DNA of 64,000 nt from Flavobacteriaceae bacterium CP2B (GCA_001683825.1 LXTR01000061.1:1-64000), one strand, 5' to 3'. Positions 47,403 through 56,560 are shown, numbered from the stretch's first letter. The notes: generated by a model not told the origin, from the letters alone. A program made the numbers and translations.

Positions 47403-47981
47403 ATGAAAAAGAGTCCATTAAGTGTAGTATTAGCGTTGGTTTTCGGCGCTTCAGCCATGGCAACCACCCCGGTAGCCGATGAGAAAGTAGCCGTTAAAAC
47501 CGGTGAAAGCAAGGTCACCTGGAAAGCCTATAAAGTGACAGGTTCCCATACCGGTACCGTCGTCCTGAAGGAAGGAGCCCTGGTTTTTGACGAAGGAACC
47601 CTTACCGGGGGAGAATTTGTCGTAGACATGACTTCCCTGATTTCTACCGACCTGGAAGGAGAGTACAAACAAAAGCTGGAAGGCCACCTGAAGTCTGACG
47701 ATTTCTTCGGGGTTGCACAACACCCTACTTCCAAACTGGTTTTCACCGACGTGAAAGCCAGCGGGAAAAACTCCTACGAAGTGACCGGAGACCTTACCAT
47801 TAAAGGGATCACAAAACCGGTAACCTTTGACGTATCCATTTACGGCAACAAAGCTACCGCAACCCTGAAGGTAGACCGCGCCCGGTATAACGTGCGCTAC
47901 GGGTCAGGGAGCTTTTTTGACAACCTCGGGGACAAGACCATCTACGATGAGTTCGACCTGGTCGTCGACCTGGAATTCTAA
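47403..47981 (+). CDS. YceI-family lipocalin-like protein
   Basis: 192 residues. Signal peptide MKKSPLSVVLALVFGASAMA. Family markers: GESKVTWKAYKVTGSHTGTVVLKEG, LEGHLKSDDFFGVAQHPTSKLVFT, GDLTIKGITKPVTFDV, RARYNVRYGSGSFFDNLGDKTIYDEF. YceI proteins are periplasmic beta-barrels that bind isoprenoids such as polyprenyl quinones. It lies 51 bp behind the nitroreductase, so a joint role in quinone handling or stress is plausible. A terminator follows. Confidence 0.93.
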   Translation: MKKSPLSVVLALVFGASAMATTPVADEKVAVKTGESKVTWKAYKVTGSHTGTVVLKEGALVFDEGTLTGGEFVVDMTSLISTDLEGEYKQKLEGHLKSDDFFGVAQHPTSKLVFTDVKASGKNSYEVTGDLTIKGITKPVTFDVSIYGNKATATLKVDRARYNVRYGSGSFFDNLGDKTIYDEFDLVVDLEF

Positions 47982-48005
47982 GCGATTCCCCAAAGGATAA
48001 AATCA

Positions 48006-48038
48006 CCCTGCCCCTATTACAGGTAGCAGGGGTTTTTT
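48006..48038 (+). terminator. Terminator of the MarR-nitroreductase-YceI operon
   Basis: Stem CCCTGC (48006-48011) / GCAGGG (48026-48031) with a loop that itself can pair partly, then GTTTTTT. It begins 25 nt after the YceI stop. Confidence 0.8.
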
Positions 48039-48104
48039 ATGGGCCATTACCCCAAACCCGGGCAGGCAGAAACCCGGCCATGAAAAGAGTTTTTTTCCTT
48101 TTGA

Positions 48105-48135
48105 TTGGTAATTATCAAATTCCTTTCTATCTTTG
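48105..48135 (+). promoter_or_regulatory. Promoter of the trp operon
   Basis: TTG (48105-48107), 20-bp spacer, TATCTTTG (48128-48135): a full Bacteroidota promoter. Transcription would start about 5-7 nt later, that is at or within a base or two of the ATG of the leader peptide (48141), so the leader may be translated from a leaderless mRNA. Confidence 0.65.
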
Positions 48136-48140
48136 GCCGT

Positions 48141-48197
48141 ATGATACAATTTACAGCAAAAACCTGGTGGTGGAAAAACTTACGTCCAATGTCGTGA
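48141..48197 (+). CDS. trpL: trp operon leader peptide
   Basis: An 18-codon frame, MIQFTAKTWWWKNLRPMS, with three consecutive Trp codons (48165-48173) and a TGA at 48195-48197. It lies between the trp promoter and an intrinsic terminator, just as leader peptides do in attenuated trp operons. The stop codon falls inside the arm that can form the antiterminator. Too short for ordinary gene callers. The peptide itself is not expected to have a function beyond ribosome stalling. Confidence 0.88.
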   Translation: MIQFTAKTWWWKNLRPMS

Positions 48198-48258
48198 GAG
48201 AAGCACCATAATACGTACTGCTGTACAAAAAGGCTTGTCGATCACGGCAAGCCTTTTT
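48165..48258 (+). promoter_or_regulatory. trp transcription attenuator (alternative hairpins plus terminator)
   Basis: Terminator (3:4): AAAAAGGCTTG (48227-48237) / CAAGCCTTTTT (48248-48258), an 11-bp perfect stem with the U run in its 3' arm. Antiterminator (2:3): GTCGTGA-GAGAAGC (48191-48204) can pair with GCTTGTC-ga-TCACGGC (48233-48248), about 13 pairs with one mismatch and a 2-nt bulge. Protector (1:2): TGGTG in the Trp codons can pair with CACCA (48204-48208). A ribosome stalled on the Trp codons leaves arm 2 free, so the antiterminator forms; one reaching the stop codon (48195-48197) covers arm 2 and the terminator forms. Confidence 0.85.
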
Positions 48259-48322
48259 GATTTAATAATAGGTAAATTTTCCCCTTTTCCGTAGAAAGGA
48301 GACCCCGTAAAAGTTGGCTGCC

Positions 48323-49720
48323 ATGGCATATCAATTAAAGACACATTACAAGAAAATTCTGGCGGATACCATTACCCCGGTAAGCGTGTACCTTAAAATC
48401 AGGGACCGTTTCCCCAACAGCATCCTTTTGGAGAGTAGCGACTACCATGCCAACGATAACTCATTTTCCTATATATGTTGCAATCCCATAGCCTCTATCT
48501 CCGCCAAGGGCGAAACACTCATAACCCGCTACCCGGATGGCAGGCAGGAAGAACTGCAGATAGTGCCCGATACGGATGTGGCAGGGCTCATCCACCAGTT
48601 CAGCCGGGAGTTCAAGGCTGCATCCAATGGCTTTAAGTTTATCAACAATGGCCTGTTTGGATACCTCTCCTATGATGCGGTGCGCTATTTTGAAGACATC
48701 GAACTGCGCAAAAAAGCGGGGCACCTGGATATCCCCGACCTCTACTATGCCGTTTACCAGAATATCATCGCTATAGACCATTTTAAGAATGAGGCCTACC
48801 TCTTTGCCCATTGCTACCAGGCCGAAAATAACATCCCCGAACTGGAACGCCTCCTCAACGTACGGAATTTTGCCTCATACAATTTTGCGCGGGAAGGCGA
48901 AGCCCGGTCTAACCTCAGGGACGAAGACTATATGGAGCAGGTAGAGCTGGCCAAAAAACACTGCCAGCGCGGTGACGTTTTCCAACTGGTCCTCTCCAGG
49001 CGGTTTTCCCAGGCATTCAAGGGGGATGAGTTTAATGTTTACCGGGCCCTCAGATCCATCAACCCCTCCCCCTACCTCTTTTATTTTGACTATGGGGACT
49101 TCAAGATTTTTGGCAGTTCGCCGGAGGCACAACTGGTAGTGAAGGATGGGAAGGCCGAAATACACCCCATCGCCGGGACCTTTAAACGCACCGGCAACGA
49201 TGAGGAGGACGCGAAACTGGCCAAAAAGCTCACCGAAGACGATAAGGAAAACAGCGAGCACGTGATGTTGGTAGACCTTGCGCGGAACGACCTAAGCCGA
49301 AACGGGACCGTGGTACAGGTAGAAAACTATCGGGAAGTACAGTACTTCTCTCATGTCATCCACCTGGTGTCCAAGGTTACCGGGGTCAAGAAAAAAGACA
49401 TCCCTACCATGAAGGTCGTAGCCGATACTTTTCCTGCCGGCACCCTGAGCGGGGCCCCCAAGCACAGGGCCATGCAACTCATAGAACAATACGAGCCCAG
49501 CAGCAGGGATTATTATGGGGGGGCCATTGGTTTCATGGATTTTGGGGGCAACTTTAACCATGCTATTATGATCCGCACCTTCCTGAGCAAAAACCACGAG
49601 CTGCATTACCAGGCCGGTGCCGGTTTGGTCGCCGCCTCCGACCCCGAAAACGAGCTGCAGGAAACGTACAACAAACTGGGGGCCCTTAATAAGGCCCTCG
49701 AAATTGCCGAAACCATCTGA
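48323..49720 (+). CDS. trpE: Anthranilate synthase component I
   Basis: 465 residues from the ATG at 48323; a TTG three codons upstream is possible. Makes anthranilate from chorismate with the TrpG glutaminase. The chorismate-binding domain is complete: QRGDVFQLVLSRRF, PYLFYFDYGDFKIFGSSPEA, ENSEHVMLVDLARNDLSRNG, DTFPAGTLSGAPKHRAMQLI, YGGAIGFMDFGGNFNHAIMIRT. The N-terminal SILLESSDYHANDNSFSYI contains the LLES motif of the tryptophan feedback site, so allosteric inhibition is expected. First structural gene behind the attenuator. Confidence 0.97.
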   Translation: MAYQLKTHYKKILADTITPVSVYLKIRDRFPNSILLESSDYHANDNSFSYICCNPIASISAKGETLITRYPDGRQEELQIVPDTDVAGLIHQFSREFKAASNGFKFINNGLFGYLSYDAVRYFEDIELRKKAGHLDIPDLYYAVYQNIIAIDHFKNEAYLFAHCYQAENNIPELERLLNVRNFASYNFAREGEARSNLRDEDYMEQVELAKKHCQRGDVFQLVLSRRFSQAFKGDEFNVYRALRSINPSPYLFYFDYGDFKIFGSSPEAQLVVKDGKAEIHPIAGTFKRTGNDEEDAKLAKKLTEDDKENSEHVMLVDLARNDLSRNGTVVQVENYREVQYFSHVIHLVSKVTGVKKKDIPTMKVVADTFPAGTLSGAPKHRAMQLIEQYEPSSRDYYGGAIGFMDFGGNFNHAIMIRTFLSKNHELHYQAGAGLVAASDPENELQETYNKLGALNKALEIAETI

Positions 49721-49740
49721 CACCTATCAATAAAGCAACA

Positions 49741-50307
49741 ATGAAGCGTATACTGGTAATAGACAACTACGATAGCTTTACCTACAACCTGGTACATTAC
49801 CTGGAGGAATTGGGTGCCGAAGTGGTGGTTAAGCGAAATGACCAACTCACCCTGGACGAGGTGGAACCCTATGATAAAATAGTCCTGTCTCCCGGGCCTG
49901 GCATTCCGGATGAAGCCGGGCTGCTAAAAGCCATCATCGCCGCCTACGCCCCCACAAAAAGTATTTTGGGGGTCTGCCTGGGGCAACAGGCCATCGCAGA
50001 GGTCTTTGGCGGCCGCCTGGTGAACCTGGAACAGGTCTACCACGGGGTGGCCACAACCATCAGGGTTGTAAAAGAAGATGTGCTGTTCAATGGCCTTCCC
50101 GGGGAACTGGAAGTGGGCCGATACCATTCCTGGGTGGTACAAACCGATTTGCCCGGGGTATTGGAGGCCACCTCCTTTGACGAAAACGGACAATTGATGT
50201 CGCTCAGGCATACCGAGTATGACGTACGCGCGGTGCAGTTTCACCCCGAATCTGTACTCACCCCCCACGGGAAACAAATACTCGAAAATTGGATCAAAAG
50301 CCAATGA
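49741..50307 (+). CDS. trpG: Anthranilate synthase component II (glutamine amidotransferase)
   Basis: 188 residues, class I glutaminase: catalytic Cys79 in ILGVCLGQQAIAEVFGG, and His/Glu in VQFHPESVLTPHG. N-terminal LVIDNYDSFTYNLVHYLEELG is typical of TrpG/PabA. It supplies ammonia to TrpE. It is unfused to TrpD, and lies 20 bp behind trpE. Dual use with a PabB elsewhere cannot be excluded. Confidence 0.96.
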   Translation: MKRILVIDNYDSFTYNLVHYLEELGAEVVVKRNDQLTLDEVEPYDKIVLSPGPGIPDEAGLLKAIIAAYAPTKSILGVCLGQQAIAEVFGGRLVNLEQVYHGVATTIRVVKEDVLFNGLPGELEVGRYHSWVVQTDLPGVLEATSFDENGQLMSLRHTEYDVRAVQFHPESVLTPHGKQILENWIKSQ

Positions 50308-50332
50308 TCCGTATAACCGAAACGCTATTGAG

Positions 50333-51325
50333 ATGAAAGAAATTCTAAACCGATTGATCAACCACGACATCCTTTCCAAGGAGGATGCCCGTCAGGTCTT
50401 GGTAAATATCGCCAGGGGCGCCTACAACCCGAGCCAGATATCGGCCTTCCTCACCGTGTATATGATGCGTAGCGTTACCATAGAAGAACTGGAAGGTTTT
50501 CGGGATGCCCTGCTGGAACTGTGCCTGGGGATAGACCTGTCTGATTACGACCCCATCGACCTTTGCGGCACCGGGGGTGATGGCAAGGACACCTTCAACA
50601 TCTCCACCCTGGCCTCCTTTGTTACGGCCGGGGCGGGGATCGCGGTGACCAAGCATGGAAACTACGGGGTATCCTCCAAATGCGGCAGTAGCAACGTGAT
50701 GGAATTCCTGGGGATACGTTTTAGCAACGAACCCGATTTTTTGAGGCGAAGTATTGAGGAAACAGGCATTTGTGTGCTCCATGCACCCCTCTTCCACCCG
50801 GCCATGAAAAACGTGGCCCCTATTCGTCGTGAACTGGGGGTGAAAACCTTTTTCAACATGTTGGGGCCCATGGTAAACCCGGCATTCCCCAGGAACCAGA
50901 TGGTAGGGGTATTCAACCTGGAACTGGCGCGCATGTATGGCTACCTGTACCAGAATACCGACAAGAATTTTACGGTCTTGCACGCGTTGGACGGCTATGA
51001 CGAGATTTCCCTGACAGGGAACACCAAGACCATCTCCAACCAAAGGGAAGGCATGCTTTCACCTTCAGATTTTGGGGTAGCACGCATTGACCCCTCCGAG
51101 ATCGTCGGTGGGGATGACATCCAGGCGTCTGCACAGATTTTCCTGGACATCCTGCAGGGAAAAGGCAGCAACGCCCAGAACCATGTGGTTTGCGCAAATG
51201 CCGGGGTAGCCATTGCTACCGTAAAACAGTGCAGTCCGCGCCAGGGTTTTGAGATCGCCATGGAATCCCTGATGGGCGGTAAAGGCCTAAACGCATTGAA
51301 AAAACTTCAGGAACTAAGTGCCTAA
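50333..51325 (+). CDS. trpD: Anthranilate phosphoribosyltransferase
   Basis: 330 residues from the ATG at 50333; the frame is open further upstream but overlaps trpG. It joins anthranilate to PRPP. Signature residues: DLCGTGGDGKDTFNIST (PRPP loop), KHGNYGVSSKCGSSNVMEFLG, and the anthranilate-side stretch FFNMLGPMVNPAFPRNQMVGV. 25 bp after trpG; its stop overlaps the start of trpC (TAATG). Confidence 0.97.
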   Translation: MKEILNRLINHDILSKEDARQVLVNIARGAYNPSQISAFLTVYMMRSVTIEELEGFRDALLELCLGIDLSDYDPIDLCGTGGDGKDTFNISTLASFVTAGAGIAVTKHGNYGVSSKCGSSNVMEFLGIRFSNEPDFLRRSIEETGICVLHAPLFHPAMKNVAPIRRELGVKTFFNMLGPMVNPAFPRNQMVGVFNLELARMYGYLYQNTDKNFTVLHALDGYDEISLTGNTKTISNQREGMLSPSDFGVARIDPSEIVGGDDIQASAQIFLDILQGKGSNAQNHVVCANAGVAIATVKQCSPRQGFEIAMESLMGGKGLNALKKLQELSA

Positions 51326-52110
51326 TGGATATACTTGAAAGAATCGTAGCCGATAAACGCCGTGAGATTGCCTTGAAGAAGTCTGTCATTCCAGCGGCCC
51401 AACTGCAAACTTCTTTGCTTTTTGAAAGGAAGCCCCTCTCTATGGCTGACAACCTCAGGCGCAAAAAGGCGGGGATCATAGCAGAACACAAAAGGCGCTC
51501 GCCCTCAAAATCGGTAATCAACCAGGACCATAGCGTGGAGGCCATCGTCAGTGGTTACGCCACGGCAGGTGCCTGCGGGATCTCGGTCCTTACAGACAGC
51601 AAATATTTCGGGGGCTCCCTGGACGACCTGCTGCTCGCCAGGGCTGCCGTACAGCTTCCGCTTTTGCGCAAGGAATTCATGGTGGATGAATACCAGGTGC
51701 TGGAAGCCAAAGCACACGGGGCTGACGTCATCTTGCTGATTGCGGCCCTACTGACCAGGAACCAAATCCGAAACCTCTCTGAGCTCGCCCAGGGCCTGGG
51801 GATGGAAGTCCTCATGGAGGTGCACAATGAAGAGGAATTGCACCAGTCGCTGATGCCGAGCCTTGACATGCTTGGGGTGAACAACCGCAACCTGAAAACT
51901 TTCGAAGTTTCGCTGGATACCAGTAAGGCCCTGGCACCGCTGATTCCGGATGCCTTTGTCAAAGTCTCGGAAAGCGGTATTAGCTCCGGGGATGCCATTG
52001 AGGCACTTTCGGCTTGTGGATACAGGGGCTACCTGATCGGTGAACATTTCATGAAATCCAAGGCCCCCGGCCAATGCGCCGCGGACTTTATAAAGCAATT
52101 GGAGGCATGA
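51325..52110 (+). CDS. trpC: Indole-3-glycerol phosphate synthase
   Basis: 261 residues. TIM barrel with catalytic Lys/Glu pattern: IIAEHKRRSPSKSVI, YFGGSLDDLLLAR, LLRKEFMVDEYQVLEAKAHGADVILLI, LGVNNRNLKTFEVSLD and VSESGISSGDAIEALSACGYRGYLIGEHFMKS. Not fused to TrpF. Start overlaps the trpD stop by one base and its own stop overlaps the trpF start (ATGA), implying translational coupling. Confidence 0.97.
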   Translation: MDILERIVADKRREIALKKSVIPAAQLQTSLLFERKPLSMADNLRRKKAGIIAEHKRRSPSKSVINQDHSVEAIVSGYATAGACGISVLTDSKYFGGSLDDLLLARAAVQLPLLRKEFMVDEYQVLEAKAHGADVILLIAALLTRNQIRNLSELAQGLGMEVLMEVHNEEELHQSLMPSLDMLGVNNRNLKTFEVSLDTSKALAPLIPDAFVKVSESGISSGDAIEALSACGYRGYLIGEHFMKSKAPGQCAADFIKQLEA

Positions 52111-52757
52111 AGATCAAGGTCTGTGGCATGAAGCACAATATTGCCGAGGTAGCGGGGCTGCACCCCGATTACCTCGGGTTTATCTTCTGGGAAGGTTCCC
52201 CCCGCTATTTTGACGGGGACCTACCCCCCCTGCCTGCTTCCATTAAAAAGGTGGGGGTATTTGTCGATGCCCCCCAGGCCACCATCCTGGAAAAGGTACG
52301 CCGTTACAGGCTCCAGCTAATACAATTGCACGGGAACGAAAGCCCCGAATTCTGCAACGCCCTCCGCACGGCCCTTAAGGCTTCCGCCAAAGGCACGGGA
52401 CGGATAGGGATCATCAAGGTATTTTCAATCAAAGGACCCTTTGATTTTAAAAGGCTGCAACCTTATGAAACGGCATGCGACTATTTCCTTTTTGACACCA
52501 AAGGCGCCTTGCCGGGTGGCAATGGCTTTGCGTTTGATTGGCGCTTGCTGGAGGGCTACCCCTCCCATAAACCCTATTTCCTCAGTGGGGGTATTGGCCC
52601 GGACGAACTGCCGCAACTGCGTGATTTTATGCAGGGCCCCGAAGCCCGCTACTGCCATGCCGTAGATGTCAACAGCCGCTTTGAAACCGAACCCGGCAAA
52701 AAGAAAGCAGGTTCCCTGACCCGTTTTATAGAAGGGGTATTACAAGAAGACCATTAA
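52107..52757 (+). CDS. trpF: Phosphoribosylanthranilate isomerase
   Basis: 216 residues from the ATG at 52107, which shares four bases (ATGA) with the trpC stop. Catalytic Cys in MKIKVCGMKH and Asp in YFLFDTKGALPGGNGFAFDW. Further markers: PDYLGFIFWEGSPRYF, VGVFVDAP, LIQLHGNESPEFC, FLSGGIGPDEL, AVDVNSRFETEPGKK. It converts N-(5'-phosphoribosyl)anthranilate to CdRP. The pathway step between trpD and trpC. Confidence 0.97.
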   Translation: MKIKVCGMKHNIAEVAGLHPDYLGFIFWEGSPRYFDGDLPPLPASIKKVGVFVDAPQATILEKVRRYRLQLIQLHGNESPEFCNALRTALKASAKGTGRIGIIKVFSIKGPFDFKRLQPYETACDYFLFDTKGALPGGNGFAFDWRLLEGYPSHKPYFLSGGIGPDELPQLRDFMQGPEARYCHAVDVNSRFETEPGKKKAGSLTRFIEGVLQEDH

Positions 52758-52769
52758 AGCTATTAGAAT

Positions 52770-53951
52770 ATGAGTTATCACGTGGACGAGCATGGGTACT
52801 ATGGAGAATTTGGCGGGGCATTCATCCCGGAGATGCTGTACCCGAATACAGAAGAAATCAGGATGAATTACCGGCAAATCCTGGAGGACCCGTCCTTTCA
52901 GAAAGAATTCCGCCAATTGCTGAAGGACTATGTAGGCCGCCCAACCCCTTTGTACCATGCGGCAAGGCTATCCGAAAAATACAACACTAAAATTTACCTC
53001 AAAAGGGAAGACCTCTGCCATACCGGTGCGCACAAGGTAAACAACACCATCGGGCAGATCCTGCTGGCCAAAAGGCTTGGCAAAAAGCGTATCATCGCAG
53101 AAACAGGTGCAGGCCAACACGGGGTGGCCACCGCAACGGTATGCGCCCTGATGGGCATGCCCTGCGTGGTCTATATGGGTGAAGTGGACATCGCCAGGCA
53201 GGCCCCCAATGTCGCCCGTATGAAAATGCTGGGGGCCGAAGTGCGCCCGGCCATGTCTGGCAGCCGTACCCTCAAGGATGCCACGAACGAGGCCATACGG
53301 GACTGGATCAACAACCCTGTGGATACGCACTACATCATTGGTTCTGTCGTAGGCCCGCACCCCTACCCGGATATGGTGGCCCGCTTCCAGTCTGTGATCT
53401 CCGAAGAAATCAAAACCCAGCTGGAAGAAAAAGAAGGAAAGCGCCTGCCCGACTACGTAGTAGCCTGTGTTGGCGGGGGTAGCAACGCTGCCGGGGCCTA
53501 TTACCACTTCCTCGACCGGGAGGAAGTAGGCATCATAGCCGTGGAAGCGGCGGGAAAGGGGATAGATTCCGGAGAGAGTGCCGCCACCTCTGCCCTGGGA
53601 AAGGTGGGAATCATCCACGGAAGCAAAACCCTGCTGATGCAGACGGCGGACGGGCAAATTACCGAACCCTATTCTATTTCGGCGGGACTCGATTACCCGG
53701 GCGTGGGGCCGTTGCACGCCCATCTTTTCCGTTCGGGCCGGGGCGAATTCATTTCCATCACGGATGAAGCCGCGATGCAAGCGGGACTGGAGGTTTCCAA
53801 GTTGGAGGGTATCATCCCGGCCATAGAAACCTCCCATGCCTTTGCGATCTTCAAGCAACGTGCATTCAGGCCGGAAGATATCGTGGTAGTCAACCTCTCA
53901 GGCAGGGGCGATAAGGACCTGCAAACCTATATAGAATTTTTTAACCTCTAG
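52770..53951 (+). CDS. trpB: Tryptophan synthase beta chain
   Basis: 393 residues of the TrpB1 type. PLP Lys89 in [14 protein letters not shown], phosphate-binding GGGSNAAG loop ([17 protein letters not shown]), VAGPTPLYHA-type substrate region ([16 protein letters not shown]) and the C-terminal [10 protein letters not shown]. It condenses indole and serine. It begins 12 bp after trpF. Confidence 0.98.
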   Translation: MSYHVDEHGYYGEFGGAFIPEMLYPNTEEIRMNYRQILEDPSFQKEFRQLLKDYVGRPTPLYHAARLSEKYNTKIYLKREDLCHTGAHKVNNTIGQILLAKRLGKKRIIAETGAGQHGVATATVCALMGMPCVVYMGEVDIARQAPNVARMKMLGAEVRPAMSGSRTLKDATNEAIRDWINNPVDTHYIIGSVVGPHPYPDMVARFQSVISEEIKTQLEEKEGKRLPDYVVACVGGGSNAAGAYYHFLDREEVGIIAVEAAGKGIDSGESAATSALGKVGIIHGSKTLLMQTADGQITEPYSISAGLDYPGVGPLHAHLFRSGRGEFISITDEAAMQAGLEVSKLEGIIPAIETSHAFAIFKQRAFRPEDIVVVNLSGRGDKDLQTYIEFFNL

Positions 53952-53983
53952 TGCCGGGACCCTTCCGGATTGACTTTGACAGT

Positions 53984-54745
53984 ATGAACCGAATCCAAGA
54001 AAAACTTCAGGAAGACAAAAAGATCCTATCGATCTATTTTACCGCAGGTTACCCGCGGCTGGAAGATACGGTACCTATTATGGAGGCCTTGCAGCAGCAC
54101 GGGGTTGATATGATAGAGATAGGCCTGCCGTTCAGTGATCCCCTGGCAGACGGACCTACCATCCAGCAGAGTTCTACCCGGGCCTTACGGAACGGGATGC
54201 ATACCGAACTGTTATTCCAGCAGCTCCAAAGTATACGTGAACGCATCCACATCCCCCTGGTCATCATGGGGTATTTCAATCCCGTACTGCAATACGGGGT
54301 CGAAGCGTTCTGCAAGAAATGCCAGGAGATCGGGATTGACGGGCTTATCCTGCCCGACCTCCCCTTGCGGGAATACCAACTGGAATACGAGCCAATCTTC
54401 AAGAAATACGGATTGCTTAACATGTTCCTCATTACCCCGCAGACCGGCGAGGAGCGCATCCGGCAGATCGACCAGGCGTCAGAGGGTTTTATTTATATGG
54501 TCAGTACTGCCAGTACCACAGGGGCCATGGAGGGGTTTGGAGACCCCCAGCGGGACTATTTTGAGCGTATTGCTTCCATGGGGCTGAAAAATCCGCAGAT
54601 CGTGGGCTTTGGCATCAGCAATGCCCAAACTTTTGAAGCGGCCACCCGGCAGGCCAAGGGAGCCATCATTGGCTCCGCTTTTATCAAACACCTTACCGAA
54701 TCGGGTATTGAAGATATCGGTGGTTTTATAAAAAGAATTCGCTAG
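53984..54745 (+). CDS. trpA: Tryptophan synthase alpha chain
   Basis: 253 residues from the ATG at 53984; a GTG start that overlaps the trpB stop is possible but adds 11 residues without homologous counterpart. Catalytic Glu in MIEIGLPFSDPLADGPTIQ and catalytic Asp in IDGLILPDLPLRE. It cleaves indole-3-glycerol phosphate and channels indole to TrpB. The last gene of trpEGDCFBA; no strong terminator is seen in the 31 bp before the peptidase gene. Confidence 0.97.
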   Translation: MNRIQEKLQEDKKILSIYFTAGYPRLEDTVPIMEALQQHGVDMIEIGLPFSDPLADGPTIQQSSTRALRNGMHTELLFQQLQSIRERIHIPLVIMGYFNPVLQYGVEAFCKKCQEIGIDGLILPDLPLREYQLEYEPIFKKYGLLNMFLITPQTGEERIRQIDQASEGFIYMVSTASTTGAMEGFGDPQRDYFERIASMGLKNPQIVGFGISNAQTFEAATRQAKGAIIGSAFIKHLTESGIEDIGGFIKRIR

Positions 54746-54776
54746 TTTTAAACCTTCAATAAAAACCTTCCCCTCC

Positions 54777-56279
54777 ATGAGAAATTATGCCCTCGCACTT
54801 CTTTGTGCCGCATGCAGTGTGTGTTACGCCCAGGACGACGTCCTGGTTAAATCTCAGGTTCGGCATACGATTGATGAACTGAGAGATTTTGTGGCCATCC
54901 CCAACGATGCGTTGGAACATGCCGATATCAACCGGAATATCACCTGGCTGCAGGATAAATTCAACGAAAGGGGGTTTAATACCTCTGTGCTGCCCACCGA
55001 GGGGGAGTCGCTCTTTTTCGCGGCCCTGCCCATGGAAGACGATAAGCCCACCATCCTGTTTTATATGCATTTTGACGGACAGTCTGTAGACCCTGCCCAA
55101 TGGGAACAGGCAGACCCCTACAAGGTTGTTTTAAAAGCCCCTGAAGCCGATGGTTGGAAAACCGTCCCTTTTGACCGGCTCAGCGATGATATAGATTATG
55201 ACTGGCGCCTGTACGGCCGCTCAACCTCGGATGACAAGGGCCCCATTGTCATGTTCCTCAATGCCATCGACCTGCTGCGGAAAACCCAAAAGGAAATGCC
55301 GGTAAACGTCAAGGTCATCCTGGACGGGGAAGAAGAGAAAAGCAGTGCCCCCCTGCCAAAGGCTGTGAGGGAGTACCGGGAACTCCTGGAGGCCGACTTC
55401 CTGGTAATCGCCGATGGCCCGGTGCACGTCAGCGGCAAGCCCACCGTAGTCTATGGTTGCCGGGGCATTACAACACTGACCCTTACCACCTATGGCCCGG
55501 TCAAACCCCAGCACAGCGGCCATTATGGCAACTATGCCCCTAACCCGGGCTTTCAGCTTGCCCAGCTCCTGGCGGGGATGAAAGATGCCGATGGGAGGGT
55601 GCTTATCCAGGGTTACTATGACGGGATAACGCTGGATGACGCCAACCAGGCGGTCCTCAAAAGCGTGCCCGATGACGCCGGGACTATCAATACCTACCTG
55701 GGCATCCGCAAACCTGAAAAAGTAGGCGCCTTCTACCAGGAAGCCATGCAGTACCCCTCCCTGAATATCAGGGGGATGAGTTCTGGCTGGGTAGGTGAGA
55801 AAGCGCGGACCATCGTACCCGACAAGGCCGTTGCCGAGATCGATATCCGTTTGGTCCCTGAATCCAGGGGGGATCGTATGAAAGCACTTGTGAAAGAACA
55901 TATTAAAAAACAGGGATTTTATATCACCGACAAGGAACCCAGCATGGAAGAACGCCTGGCCCATGACCGGCTGGTCACCCTTGCCGAAGGCACGGTTACC
56001 GATGCTTTCCGCACCGATCTGGACAACCCTTACGGAAAGCATTTGGTACAGCTCCTGAACAATACGTTTAAAGAGGAGGTGGTCCAAATCCGGATTGCAG
56101 GAGGAACCGTACCCATCGCCCCTTTTGTCAATGAACTGAAGATCCCCGCGTTCCTGTTGCCCATGGTAAACCCCGACAACAACCAGCACAGCCCGAACGA
56201 AAACCTGAAGATCGGGCAGATTGCCTATGGCCTGAAAGTGTTTTACGGATTGCTCAGTTCGGAAATCCCCAAAAGCTAA
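54777..56279 (+). CDS. Secreted M20-family metallopeptidase
   Basis: 500 residues, signal peptide MRNYALALLCAACSVCYAQ. The M20 zinc ligands are all there: His-x-Asp in FYMHFDGQSVD, Asp in GRSTSDDKGPIV, Glu-Glu in ILDGEEEKSS, Asp in LVIADGPVH and His in NNQHSPNENLKIG. The dimerisation domain (YGCRGITTLTLTTYGP ... HSGHYGN) is present. Likely a dipeptidase or aminoacylase outside the inner membrane. Only 31 bp behind trpA on the same strand, so it may be co-transcribed with the trp operon, though no functional link is evident. Confidence 0.92.
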   Translation: MRNYALALLCAACSVCYAQDDVLVKSQVRHTIDELRDFVAIPNDALEHADINRNITWLQDKFNERGFNTSVLPTEGESLFFAALPMEDDKPTILFYMHFDGQSVDPAQWEQADPYKVVLKAPEADGWKTVPFDRLSDDIDYDWRLYGRSTSDDKGPIVMFLNAIDLLRKTQKEMPVNVKVILDGEEEKSSAPLPKAVREYRELLEADFLVIADGPVHVSGKPTVVYGCRGITTLTLTTYGPVKPQHSGHYGNYAPNPGFQLAQLLAGMKDADGRVLIQGYYDGITLDDANQAVLKSVPDDAGTINTYLGIRKPEKVGAFYQEAMQYPSLNIRGMSSGWVGEKARTIVPDKAVAEIDIRLVPESRGDRMKALVKEHIKKQGFYITDKEPSMEERLAHDRLVTLAEGTVTDAFRTDLDNPYGKHLVQLLNNTFKEEVVQIRIAGGTVPIAPFVNELKIPAFLLPMVNPDNNQHSPNENLKIGQIAYGLKVFYGLLSSEIPKS

Positions 56280-56393
56280 TCCCCGCCCTGGCCGGCCAGG
56301 TACCTTAACATTCACTAACAAAGGTTTACAAAGGCTTTAACGGGGATCCGGCGGGAAATTTATTAGGTTATAGGGAACCGAAAAAGAAATAAT

Positions 56394-56537
56394 ATGACCC
56401 GCACAAAGGATAAAAGAAAATTCAAAAGGAAAGTAGAACAAAGCAATCCTGCCAATCCCACGGCAAATACGAATATCGATACCAACAAGTTCGATATTGA
56501 TGAGAAAACCATTAGGGACCAGCAGAACAAAAAGTAG
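56394..56537 (+). CDS. Small charged hypothetical protein (47 residues)
   Basis: An ATG-to-TAG frame not listed by normal length cut-offs: MTRTKDKRKFKRKVEQSNPA, then a Asn/Thr/Pro-rich stretch and DIDEKTIRDQQNKK. It has a strongly basic start and a mixed-charge end, no signal peptide, and no recognisable family. A terminator follows 23 bp later, which favours a real transcript. The codon use is ordinary for the neighbourhood. Function unknown. Confidence 0.45.
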   Translation: MTRTKDKRKFKRKVEQSNPANPTANTNIDTNKFDIDEKTIRDQQNKK

Positions 56538-56560
56538 CTTAGTTCCCCAAATGCGAACAA

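Noticed and set aside
56287-56300. 14-bp perfect palindrome CCTGGCCGGCCAGG behind the M20 peptidase
   Set aside because: No loop or U tract, so not a usual terminator; too short and isolated to call a binding site.
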